Under the pieces are notes generated by a model that saw only the letters and a program-made list of their open reading frames with translations, ran no database searches and was not told the DNA's origin. From positions 1-7,424 of the forward strand of contig DFIS01000054.1 in the NCBI GenBank assembly GCA_002372175.1: 7,424 nt of DNA. Reading direction: 5' to 3'. Both the position numbers and the translations under genes were made by a program. Source of the DNA: Solobacterium sp. UBA3691 (GTDB lineage Bacteria > Bacillota_I > Bacilli_A > Erysipelotrichales > Erysipelotrichaceae). This document shows, piece after piece, positions 1-5,666 of this stretch (positions are counted from its first letter, which is position 1; each line of letters opens with the position of its first letter).

Positions 1-27
1 GTCTTTTTCTTTACAGCCCCTTTTCAT
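1..27 (-). CDS. possible 5' end of a further feo-operon gene, cut by window edge
   Basis: On the minus strand an ATG lies 18 nt after the stop codon of the HMA protein gene, followed by an open frame reading MKRGCKEKD to the edge of the window. A GAAGG element (31-35) sits 3 nt before the ATG, closer than ideal, so the start is weakly supported. No terminator-like hairpin separates it from the gene before, so it would be co-transcribed with feo. Only nine codons are visible and the product cannot be identified. The early Cys and basic residues would suit a metal-related protein such as a P-type ATPase, but that is a guess from context. Confidence 0.3.
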
Positions 28-45
28 ATACCTTCGCGGTAATGC

Positions 46-423
46 TTACTTCCACTCTACTGACATGACAGTATAGGGACCGATCGCGTTTACCGTATCA
101 CGCAGGACCTTGTCATCATACTTATGTTTCATCCTGACAACTGTCTTCTTCGAAGAAATGTCCGTCTGTGCCCAGATTCCTTCTACTGTGTTCAGAGCAT
201 TATCCACCCTCTTTGCACAGTTGGCACAGGTCATGCCATCGACCTTCAGAACTGCTTCATACGGGTAATTGGCCTTGTTTCTGTCAGCTACTTTTACCTT
301 CTCCACAGTCACCTTGTCACCGGGACTGCAGCAGCCCGATTCTGCACGTTTAAACATACTTCTGACGGCGATAACAGCAATTACCGCCAATACAGCAATG
401 ATCACCAATGTTGGAAGATTCAT
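46..423 (-). CDS. membrane-anchored HMA-domain (CxxC) protein at the end of the feo operon
   Basis: This 125-residue protein has two parts. Residues 4-20 form one hydrophobic helix after an MNLPTL start, followed by basic RSMFKR (21-26) and a Cys pair at 31-32. That resembles the short FeoB-associated Cys-rich membrane proteins found beside feoB in Gram-positives. Residues 56-125 form a heavy-metal-associated domain with the metal-binding loop GMTCANC (Cys66, Cys69), the fold of copper chaperones and P-type ATPase N-domains. The basic residues after the helix place the domain in the cytoplasm by the positive-inside rule. The ATG overlaps the stop of the winged-helix gene (ATGA), and a strong GGAGGTGA site lies inside the end of that gene, so translation is probably coupled. 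A role in metal handling next to FeoB is inferred; whether the metal is iron, copper or zinc cannot be read from the sequence. Confidence 0.88.
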   Translation of the reverse strand: MNLPTLVIIAVLAVIAVIAVRSMFKRAESGCCSPGDKVTVEKVKVADRNKANYPYEAVLKVDGMTCANCAKRVDNALNTVEGIWAQTDISSKKTVVRMKHKYDDKVLRDTVNAIGPYTVMSVEWK

Positions 424-695
424 TCCGTCACCTCCGCGGAAGATGCCTGATACAGCTGTGCACAGCGTCCGGCCTCCTCCTTGCCTTTTTCTGTCAGATA
501 GACGATTCCGTAATAATCCTTGCGTACAAGCCCGATTCCGGCAAGACGCTCCATCATCGAATGTACACTGGGTCTCGATATACCGAGATGTCTGACGATC
601 TCAATACTCCGTATACCGCTTCCCTCTGCATCCAGTTCATGAAGCACTGCCAGATATTTTACCTGAGCTTCGGTCAGGGGTCTGATCTTTTCCAT
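420..695 (-). CDS. small DtxR-type winged-helix protein in the FeoC position
   Basis: The product is a 91-residue winged-helix protein. A helix at about 30-37, a recognition helix at about 39-52 (ISRPSVHSMMERLAG) and a wing at about 56-70 ending in YLTEKG match the N-terminal DNA-binding domain of DtxR/MntR regulators. The dimerisation and metal-binding domain of full-length members (about 140-220 residues) is absent, and the N-terminal acidic metal ligands of MntR are not evident. The frame is open back to an ATG at 728, but the ATG at 695 is preferred because AGGAG lies 5 nt upstream; the longer start would also fall in the hairpin at 719-743. It follows feoB, the position held by the winged-helix protein FeoC in enteric bacteria. 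It could be a local transcription factor or a FeoB partner. It has one Cys (78), so no FeoC-like Fe-S cluster is apparent. Confidence 0.85.
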   Translation of the reverse strand: MEKIRPLTEAQVKYLAVLHELDAEGSGIRSIEIVRHLGISRPSVHSMMERLAGIGLVRKDYYGIVYLTEKGKEEAGRCAQLYQASSAEVTE

Positions 696-718
696 ACAAA
701 CTCCTCTTGAAGAATCAG

Positions 719-743
719 ACAGGGGCATCCGCGATGCCCCTGT
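719..743 (-). other. intercistronic hairpin between feoB and the winged-helix gene
   Basis: ACAGGGGCAT and ATGCCCCTGT form a perfect 10-bp stem around a 5-nt loop, starting 6 nt after the feoB stop codon. No T-run follows in either orientation, so it is not a typical intrinsic terminator. It ends about 23 nt before the next ATG. It may protect the 3' end of the feoB message, act as an RNA processing point, or lower expression of the distal genes. Confidence 0.75.
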
Positions 744-749
744 AGTTCA

Positions 750-2897
750 TTAATCACCAACTGCAGAAACTTCGAGTTTCTGAGCTTCCTTATACGGACG
801 AACCAAGGCCCAGATGATACCGACAATCAGTGCGATCGCAACAGCTGTCCAGAGACCGAAACCGTGCTCACCTGTGAAGAGACCGCCGACCTGATAGATG
901 ATCAGAGCCGTTACATAAGCGAATGCACACTCATATCCGATCGCAAACCATGTCCACTTGGCATTGTTCATCTCTCTCTTGATGGCACCGATCGCAGCGA
1001 AGCAAGGCGCACAGAGCAGATTGAAGGCCAGGAATGAGTAAGCAGAGAGAGCTGTGTAATCCTGCCGCAGCAGATCCCAGATCTCAGCACCGTCTTCCGC
1101 AACTTCTTCATAGTTGTAGAGAACACCGAAGGTACCGACAACGTTTTCCTTCGCGATCAGACCTGTGACTGTCGCAACTGCAGGCTTCCATGTACCCCAG
1201 CCAAGAGGTGCGAAGATCCAGCATACAGCGTTGCCAAGACCGGCAAGAATGGAATCATTCATGTCATCTACCATACCGAAGCCTTCCGGTGTGTTGCCGA
1301 AGCTGGACAGGAACCAGACAAGGATCGTTGCCAGCAGGATAACTGTTCCGGCCTTCTTGATGAAGGACCAGCCGCGCTCCCACATGGAGTGCAGAACACT
1401 GGACAGTGTAGGCAAATGATATGCAGGAAGTTCCATAACGAACGGTGCAGGATCACCGGCAAACATCTTTGTCTTCTTCAGCATGATACCGGAGATGACG
1501 ATAGCCGCAATACCCAGGAGATATGCACTCCAGCCGACCCATGCAGAGTTGTTGAACAGAGCACCGGCAATCAGGGCAATGATCGGCAGCTTGGCACCGC
1601 AGGGAATAAATGTTGTGGTCATGACAGTCATACGTCTGTCACGTTCGTTCTCGATCGTACGGGAAGCCATAACACCAGGCACGCCGCATCCGGTACCGAT
1701 CATCATCGGGATGAAGGATTTACCGGAAAGACCAAACTTACGGAAGATACGGTCCATGATGAAGGCAATACGTGCCATATAGCCGCATCCTTCCAAGAGA
1801 GCCAGGAAGAAGAACAGGACGAGCATCTGCGGTACGAAACCGAGAACGGCACCGACACCGGCAATGATACCGTCAAGAATCAGACCTGACAGCCAGGGTG
1901 CTACACCAAGAGCATCCAGCCAGCCGCTGACCATATCCGGGATCATCCAGCCAAACAGTTCATCGTTGACCCAGTCGGTAGCCATGCTACCGATCGTCTG
2001 AATTGAGAAGAAGTATACGGCCCACATGACAAGAGCGAAGATCGGCAGAGCCGCCCAGCGGTTGGTAACGATACGGTCGATCTTGTCGGAAGTTGTCAGT
2101 TCACCGGCATTTGCCTTTGTATAGATGCCCTTGAGCATATCCGTAATCGCTACATAACGCTCATTGGTAATGATTGCTTCACTGTCATCATCCGCTTTCT
2201 CTTCAGCAGCCTTGATGATGCTTTCGATCTTATTCATCTTGTCAGATCCGAGGTTCAGTCTGGCCAGAGCTTTATCATCTCTTTCAAAGACCTTGATCGC
2301 ATACCAGCGCTTCTGGTTCTCTTCAACATTCAGCTCGCCGGCGATCTGTTCCAGAGCATTCTCAACATCGGTGCTGAATCTGTGCAGAGGTACTGTCTTT
2401 CCGGATCTTGCGGCCTTTACAGCTTCTTCAGCAGCGTTCTCAATACCATCCTGCTTCAGAGCAGAGATCTCAACGACCTTACAGCCAAGTCTCTTACTCA
2501 GTTCGGCAACGTTGATATTATCGCCGTTCTTACGTACCAGATCGGTCATGTTCAGCGCAACAACTACAGGAATACCAAGTTCTGTCAGCTGTGTTGTCAG
2601 ATACAGGTTACGTTCCAGGTTGGTACCGTCAACGATATTCAGGATCGCATCCGGTCTCTCTCCGATCAGGTAGTTTCTGGATACGACTTCTTCCAGTGTA
2701 TACGGTGATAATGAGTAGATACCCGGAAGGTCTTCGATCATTACATCATCGTGTTTCTTCAGTTTTCCCTCTTTTTTCTCTACCGTAACACCCGGCCAGT
2801 TGCCAACATACTGATTGGCACCGGTCAGCGCATTGAACAGTGTTGTCTTACCGCTGTTCGGGTTACCGGCAAGAGCTATTACAATTTTGTCTGCCAT
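750..2897 (-). CDS. feoB: ferrous iron transporter FeoB
   Basis: FeoB is the membrane permease that takes up Fe(II), with a cytosolic N-terminal G domain. All five G motifs are visible in this 715-residue protein: G1 GNPNSGKT (11-18), G2 Thr38 in NWPGVTVEKKEG, G3 DLPG (56-59), G4 NMTD (116-119) and G5 SALK (145-148). A helical linker (about 170-270) leads to the membrane part (about 280-700), which carries the conserved EGCGYMAR (369-376), GCGVPG (403-408), PCGAKLP (432-438), AKENVVGT (582-589) and CAPC (629-632) motifs of the FeoB gates. Length is normal for the family and the frame is intact. The ATG at 2897 is chosen because AGAGGAG lies 7 nt upstream; an in-frame TTG at 2903 would be 1 nt from that site. 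It is 22 nt downstream of feoA2. Confidence 0.98.
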   Translation of the reverse strand: MADKIVIALAGNPNSGKTTLFNALTGANQYVGNWPGVTVEKKEGKLKKHDDVMIEDLPGIYSLSPYTLEEVVSRNYLIGERPDAILNIVDGTNLERNLYLTTQLTELGIPVVVALNMTDLVRKNGDNINVAELSKRLGCKVVEISALKQDGIENAAEEAVKAARSGKTVPLHRFSTDVENALEQIAGELNVEENQKRWYAIKVFERDDKALARLNLGSDKMNKIESIIKAAEEKADDDSEAIITNERYVAITDMLKGIYTKANAGELTTSDKIDRIVTNRWAALPIFALVMWAVYFFSIQTIGSMATDWVNDELFGWMIPDMVSGWLDALGVAPWLSGLILDGIIAGVGAVLGFVPQMLVLFFFLALLEGCGYMARIAFIMDRIFRKFGLSGKSFIPMMIGTGCGVPGVMASRTIENERDRRMTVMTTTFIPCGAKLPIIALIAGALFNNSAWVGWSAYLLGIAAIVISGIMLKKTKMFAGDPAPFVMELPAYHLPTLSSVLHSMWERGWSFIKKAGTVILLATILVWFLSSFGNTPEGFGMVDDMNDSILAGLGNAVCWIFAPLGWGTWKPAVATVTGLIAKENVVGTFGVLYNYEEVAEDGAEIWDLLRQDYTALSAYSFLAFNLLCAPCFAAIGAIKREMNNAKWTWFAIGYECAFAYVTALIIYQVGGLFTGEHGFGLWTAVAIALIVGIIWALVRPYKEAQKLEVSAVGD

Positions 2898-2919
2898 ATT
2901 CAATCTCCTCTTTTATGAT

Positions 2920-3141
2920 TTATGCAATTTCGATCATTTCCGCATCAGCTTTACGGATGGACAGTTCATATCCTCTTACGGTGACCTCGACAGGATCACC
3001 GAGCGGAGCTACTTTACGCACATAGACATCGATACCCTTGGTGATACCCATATCCATGATCCTGCGCTTGACAGCTCCTGCGCCGTGCAGCTTGACTACT
3101 TTTACTGTTTCACCGATTGCGGCTTCCCTTAATGTTTTCAT
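2920..3141 (-). CDS. feoA: FeoA family protein (second copy)
   Basis: This 73-residue cytosolic SH3-like protein is of the FeoA type, a small partner thought to support or regulate FeoB. The FeoA pattern is clear: GETVKVVKLHGAG at the start, then RRIMDMGITKG (27-36), and a C-terminal stretch VEVTVRGYELSIRKADAEMI, like the last strands of the fold. Length is typical. The ATG has an AGGAGGGA site about 7 nt upstream that overlaps the stop codon of feoA1 (11 nt gap), so the two are probably translationally linked. It differs clearly in sequence from feoA1, so it is not a recent tandem duplicate. Confidence 0.95.
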   Translation of the reverse strand: MKTLREAAIGETVKVVKLHGAGAVKRRIMDMGITKGIDVYVRKVAPLGDPVEVTVRGYELSIRKADAEMIEIA

Positions 3142-3152
3142 CTTTTTCCCTC

Positions 3153-3365
3153 CTAAATCATGATCTTCGTGGCCATTGCCCTGTCGAGAGCGATCCTTGT
3201 CTCTTTAACATTCACGATCAGATTTCCGGATGTTTCAGAAACAACGGTGATCTTCTGTCCGGCGACGATACCGAGATCTTCGAGATGTTTTTTCAGTTCA
3301 GCATTTCCTCCGACTTTTTTGATCTCGCACTCTTCGCCCAATGTGGCAAGTGTAAGCGGCAGCAT
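3153..3365 (-). CDS. feoA: FeoA family protein (first copy, first gene of the operon)
   Basis: The product is a 70-residue FeoA-type SH3-like protein. Diagnostic stretches are KKHLEDLGIVAGQKITVV (25-42), containing the LGIxxGxxI core, and NLIVNVKETRIALDRAMATKI near the C-terminus. An ATG two codons further upstream (3371) is possible, but GGGGAGG lies almost against it and 7 nt from the ATG at 3365, so the latter is preferred. As the first gene after the promoter it has a leader of about 40 nt. Paired feoA genes before feoB occur in several Gram-positive lineages, and the two proteins may have separate roles at FeoB. Confidence 0.93.
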   Translation of the reverse strand: MLPLTLATLGEECEIKKVGGNAELKKHLEDLGIVAGQKITVVSETSGNLIVNVKETRIALDRAMATKIMI

Positions 3366-3379
3366 ATGCATCCCTCCCC

Positions 3380-3400
3380 GTCACGACTTTAGTCACGACT
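3380..3400. repeat. 9-bp tandem direct repeat in the feo leader
   Basis: GTCACGACT occurs twice, at 3380-3388 and 3392-3400, with a 12-bp period. It lies between the predicted feo transcription start and the feoA1 ribosome binding site, and its upstream copy runs into the first operator half-site. A short GACT-AGTC inverted repeat (3385-3394) sits within it. Function is unknown. Confidence 0.6.
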
Positions 3401-3430
3401 AACTACTAGTTAGTTTATTTTAACTAACTA
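3398..3430. promoter_or_regulatory. candidate operator: three ACTAACTA half-sites over the feo promoter
   Basis: The 8-mer ACTAACTA occurs at 3398-3405, inverted (TAGTTAGT) at 3407-3414, and again at 3423-3430. The first two make a perfect 8-bp inverted repeat with one central base. The second and third make a 9-bp inverted repeat (TAGTTAGTT / AACTAACTA) with a 6-bp spacer. The middle half-site overlaps the -10 element, the third lies in the -35/-10 spacer, and the first is near the start site, an arrangement suited to repression. The half-site resembles the TTAGG/CCTAA-rich boxes of DtxR-family iron regulators, so iron-dependent repression is inferred; the binding protein is not identified here. 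Confidence 0.65.
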
Positions 3431-3440
3431 TGTTTGTCAA
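3412..3440 (-). promoter_or_regulatory. feo operon promoter
   Basis: On the minus strand a perfect TTGACA -35 (3440-3435) is followed after 17 nt by TAAACT (3417-3412), a four-of-six match to the -10 consensus. Transcription would start near 3405, giving a leader of about 40 nt before feoA1. The strong -35 and weaker -10 under overlapping inverted repeats suggest a regulated promoter. A TAAAAT hexamer lies only 12 nt from the -35 and is too close to be the -10. Confidence 0.65.
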
Positions 3441-3469
3441 TATTACATCTGCTTTATTTGCATACAAAA

Positions 3470-3497
3470 TAGAAAAGATCTGCATTTCTGCAGATCT
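3470..3497 (-). terminator. intrinsic terminator of the degV-peptidase operon
   Basis: On the minus strand AGATCTGCA and TGCAGATCT form a perfect 9-bp stem (3476-3497) closed by a GAAA tetraloop, followed directly by TTTTCTATTTT. It begins about 25 nt after the peptidase stop codon and ends about 30 nt before the feo -35 element, isolating the feo operon from upstream transcription. Confidence 0.88.
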
Positions 3498-3521
3498 CTG
3501 TAATACTTTGTCCGGTATGGA

Positions 3522-4607
3522 CTACAAGCCGATTACCTGAATATCCTTGGGGTATGTATTCAGCACTTCACAGCCATCCTCGGTGACGATGACAAGATCT
3601 TCGATACGCACACCCGCATCCTGTTTGTTGTAGATACCCGGCTCGATCGAGAAGATATTGCCGACCTCGGCAGGATTCTCATTTGCCTGGGATACATCGC
3701 CGAACTCATGTGTCTCAAGACCGATGAAATGTCCGAGACGGTGGGTAAAGTCAGGACCGTATCCGCCTTCGGTGATGATACCTCTGGCAATACCGTCGAT
3801 ATCCTTCAGCTTCATGCCGGGACGCAGCTGTCTTTCTGCCTCGTCGTTGGCCTTTCTGACAAGTTCATATACACGGCGGGCTTTCTCATCCGGTTCCTTC
3901 TTATAGAAGAATGTACGTGTCATATCCGAACAGTAGTCCTCTACCTTACAGCCGACATCGAACAGAACGATATCCCCTTCTTTAACGACTGTATTATCCG
4001 GCATATGATGCGGATCTGCGGCATTGACACCGAAGGCCACGATCGGCGAGAACGAATACCCGGTAGCCCCGAGACTCTTGTATATATCCAGCATGTGCGA
4101 TGCGACTTCCGTCTCTGTAACGCCATCGTGGATCAGATCCTTGAACTGTGCCATCGCAAGATCGTTGACCCTCGAAGCCCTGCGCATCTTTTCCTTTTCC
4201 GTCTCGTCCTTGACAGCACGGGTGCGGTCGACCGCAAGCGAACCGTTGGCATATCCTGCCGCCACACCGTCATCGATCATATCCAGCAGGAAGTGGGATG
4301 CCATATTCTTATCAACACCCAGTTTCTCTTCTGGTCTGACATATTTCTTCAGGATCGGTGTCAGGGGATCGGAATCCATATAATAGACGACCTTTACGCC
4401 CAGATCTTCCTCAAAACGCATCAGCGCATTGACAAACAGTACCGGTTCCGTATCCTCACCGACGAGGAATCCGAGAAATCTTTCCCCGGAATACAGTTTT
4501 TTCCCTGTCAGATAAAAGATCGCCATAGGATCGGTAATGATCATCTGACGCAGTCCGATCTGATCAAGATTCCTGTTTACTCTGCCGAGTCTTTCTTTAT
4601 TAAGCAT
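3522..4607 (-). CDS. M24-family metallopeptidase (Xaa-Pro dipeptidase/aminopeptidase type)
   Basis: This 361-residue cytosolic protein has the two-domain layout of Xaa-Pro peptidases: a creatinase-type N-domain (about 1-130) and a pita-bread catalytic domain (about 138-361). The expected two-metal ligands are present: Asp217 (FDVG), Asp228 (SDMTRT), His293 (HRLGH), Glu322 (IEPGIY) and Glu336 (RIED). PHHMP (199-203) and THE (299-301) supply the usual active-site histidines. Such enzymes remove residues from X-Pro dipeptides or N-terminal X-Pro bonds, usually with Mn or Co. One departure is GHFIG where relatives generally have GHGIG. The ATG at 4607 has an AGAGG site 5 nt upstream, and the gene is 18 nt after degV, so the two are co-transcribed. 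Prolidase or aminopeptidase P activity cannot be separated by eye. Confidence 0.93.
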   Translation of the reverse strand: MLNKERLGRVNRNLDQIGLRQMIITDPMAIFYLTGKKLYSGERFLGFLVGEDTEPVLFVNALMRFEEDLGVKVVYYMDSDPLTPILKKYVRPEEKLGVDKNMASHFLLDMIDDGVAAGYANGSLAVDRTRAVKDETEKEKMRRASRVNDLAMAQFKDLIHDGVTETEVASHMLDIYKSLGATGYSFSPIVAFGVNAADPHHMPDNTVVKEGDIVLFDVGCKVEDYCSDMTRTFFYKKEPDEKARRVYELVRKANDEAERQLRPGMKLKDIDGIARGIITEGGYGPDFTHRLGHFIGLETHEFGDVSQANENPAEVGNIFSIEPGIYNKQDAGVRIEDLVIVTEDGCEVLNTYPKDIQVIGL

Positions 4608-4625
4608 ATGAACCTCTTTCTAATT

Positions 4626-5471
4626 CTATTCCTGTACGAAATCATCGAAGCCGATGATCATACCGCCGCGTTCAGCGTAGTAGCTGCAGAGACCGCCGCA
4701 GAGATTGATACGGATATCTGCCGCCGGGAACTTTTCAAGTACGAGATCCTTGAACCGTTTGGCATTCTCCGGGCTCAGGCAGTGGGATACACGGATCTTT
4801 CCGCCCTGATATCCCATCTTCAGGATCTCCGCAAAAGTCGCACTGATCGCCTTCTTTGCGCCTTTGGCAATACTTGCCTGGTGGATCGTTCCCTTCTCGG
4901 AGGCAACACCGACAAAGCGGATACCAAGCAGTCCGGCAAGTTTTGCGATCATCGGGCTGAGACGGCCGTTCTTGGCAAGGTTGCTGAGTGATTCCAGGTA
5001 GAACACAAGATGCGTATGTTTCTGGTATTCTTTTACCTCGGCAAGGATCTCTTCAAATGTCATCTGTTTCTTCATGCATTCCGCAAGCTTTTCGATGATC
5101 ATCTCCATCTCGCCGCCGGTGCTCAGAGAATCGATCACATAAACCTTGGCTCCTTCATGTGTATTCATGTATTCTTCGGCCGCACTGACCGCGCTGCTGT
5201 AGCTTCCTGAGAGCGAAGAACTGATCGTGATCGCAAAGATCGTATCAGCACCTTCAAAAGCATTCAGCCATTCATGCGCATTCGGACATGATGTGGAATT
5301 GCTGGAACTGCTCTCGATATGCGTTACAAGTGCTTCAAGATCCAATCCGTCTTCATCCGCATATTCATGGCCTTCGATCATGATCTTCAGAGGTGTTGTT
5401 GTATACTCTATATCACTGTCAATATGATATACATTTGATGATGAATCAGATACTATTCTATATGTTGTCAC
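4626..5471 (-). CDS. DegV family protein (fatty-acid-binding, FakB-like)
   Basis: DegV proteins bind a fatty acid in a deep pocket; FakB members present it to the kinase FakA for phosphorylation. This 281-residue version has the family landmarks: YRIVSDSSSN (4-13), SCPN (61-64), ITISSSLSGSYSSA (81-94), VIDS (112-115), NGR (168-170) and a C-terminal YYAERGG (264-270). Length is typical. The C-terminal CGGLCSYYAERGG replaces the HTGPG-like motif common in other DegV proteins, so ligand contacts may differ. Two GTG starts are possible: 5480 lies against the AAGGA element, while 5471 is 10 nt from it and gives the usual MTTYRIVSDSS start, so 5471 is chosen. It is the first gene of an operon with the M24 peptidase. 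No fakA is in the window. Confidence 0.93.
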   Translation of the reverse strand: MTTYRIVSDSSSNVYHIDSDIEYTTTPLKIMIEGHEYADEDGLDLEALVTHIESSSSNSTSCPNAHEWLNAFEGADTIFAITISSSLSGSYSSAVSAAEEYMNTHEGAKVYVIDSLSTGGEMEMIIEKLAECMKKQMTFEEILAEVKEYQKHTHLVFYLESLSNLAKNGRLSPMIAKLAGLLGIRFVGVASEKGTIHQASIAKGAKKAISATFAEILKMGYQGGKIRVSHCLSPENAKRFKDLVLEKFPAADIRINLCGGLCSYYAERGGMIIGFDDFVQE

Positions 5472-5497
5472 CGTAACCACTTCCTTTTTCTAAATCT

Positions 5498-5503
5498 ATT
5501 ATA
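5498..5503 (-). promoter_or_regulatory. degV-peptidase operon -10 element
   Basis: A perfect TATAAT lies on the minus strand 26 nt before the preferred GTG start, giving a predicted leader of about 20 nt that holds the AAGGA ribosome binding site. No good -35 is seen: hexamers at 16-18 nt match TTGACA at only about three positions, so the promoter may be weak or activator-aided. Confidence 0.6.
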
Positions 5504-5562
5504 GCGATAATTGATCGTCACGCAAAACAGACATCTTACACAATATTACTCTGATAATTAAG

Positions 5563-5592
5563 AATGTATTTACCCCGGCACAATAATACATT
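5563..5592. repeat. 8-bp inverted repeat spanning the MATE promoter (candidate operator)
   Basis: AATGTATT (5563-5570) and AATACATT (5585-5592) are perfect inverted copies separated by 14 bp. The left arm overlaps the start of the -35 and the right arm the start of the -10 of the MATE promoter. Arm centres are 22 bp apart, about two helical turns, which suits a dimeric repressor. No regulator gene is adjacent. Confidence 0.5.
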
Positions 5593-5597
5593 ATAGT
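5569..5597 (+). promoter_or_regulatory. MATE gene promoter
   Basis: TTTACC (5569-5574, four of six) and TATAGT (5592-5597, five of six) are separated by 17 nt. Transcription would start near 5604, leaving a leader of about 63 nt before the ATG. The region 5504-5568 between this promoter and the divergent degV promoter is AT-rich, and I see no gene in it. Confidence 0.55.
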
Positions 5598-5666
5598 TAT
5601 GCAAACTGCCAAAGGATCTCACAAAATCCTGCACACACATTTTTTCGATGATACGGAGGTCTCAGG

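Noticed and set aside
696..728. Longer N-terminus for the winged-helix protein (ATG at 728)
   Set aside because: This start lies inside the intercistronic hairpin without a ribosome binding site, whereas the ATG at 695 has AGGAG at good spacing.
1389..1889. Plus-strand open frame of 166 codons
   Set aside because: It is antisense to the membrane domain of feoB, with a low-complexity polar composition and no ribosome binding site or motif.
2164..2673. Plus-strand Ser/Leu-rich open frame of 169 codons
   Set aside because: It is antisense to the FeoB G domain and linker; the composition comes from the complement of the coding strand.
3366..3521. Riboswitch in the feo leader
   Set aside because: The predicted leader is only about 40 nt, too short for known metal riboswitches; the visible structure is explained by operator half-sites and the upstream terminator.
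3708..4991. Plus-strand open frame of 427 codons
   Set aside because: It lies antisense across the peptidase and degV genes, which have clear family motifs and ribosome binding sites. Its translation is rich in His, Ile and Cys in the manner of an antisense frame, and it resembles no family.
5609..5647. Possible attenuator before the MATE gene (AGGAT/ATCCT pair followed by T-run)
   Set aside because: The stem is only 5 bp and about 10 nt separate it from the T-run, so it does not fit an intrinsic terminator.
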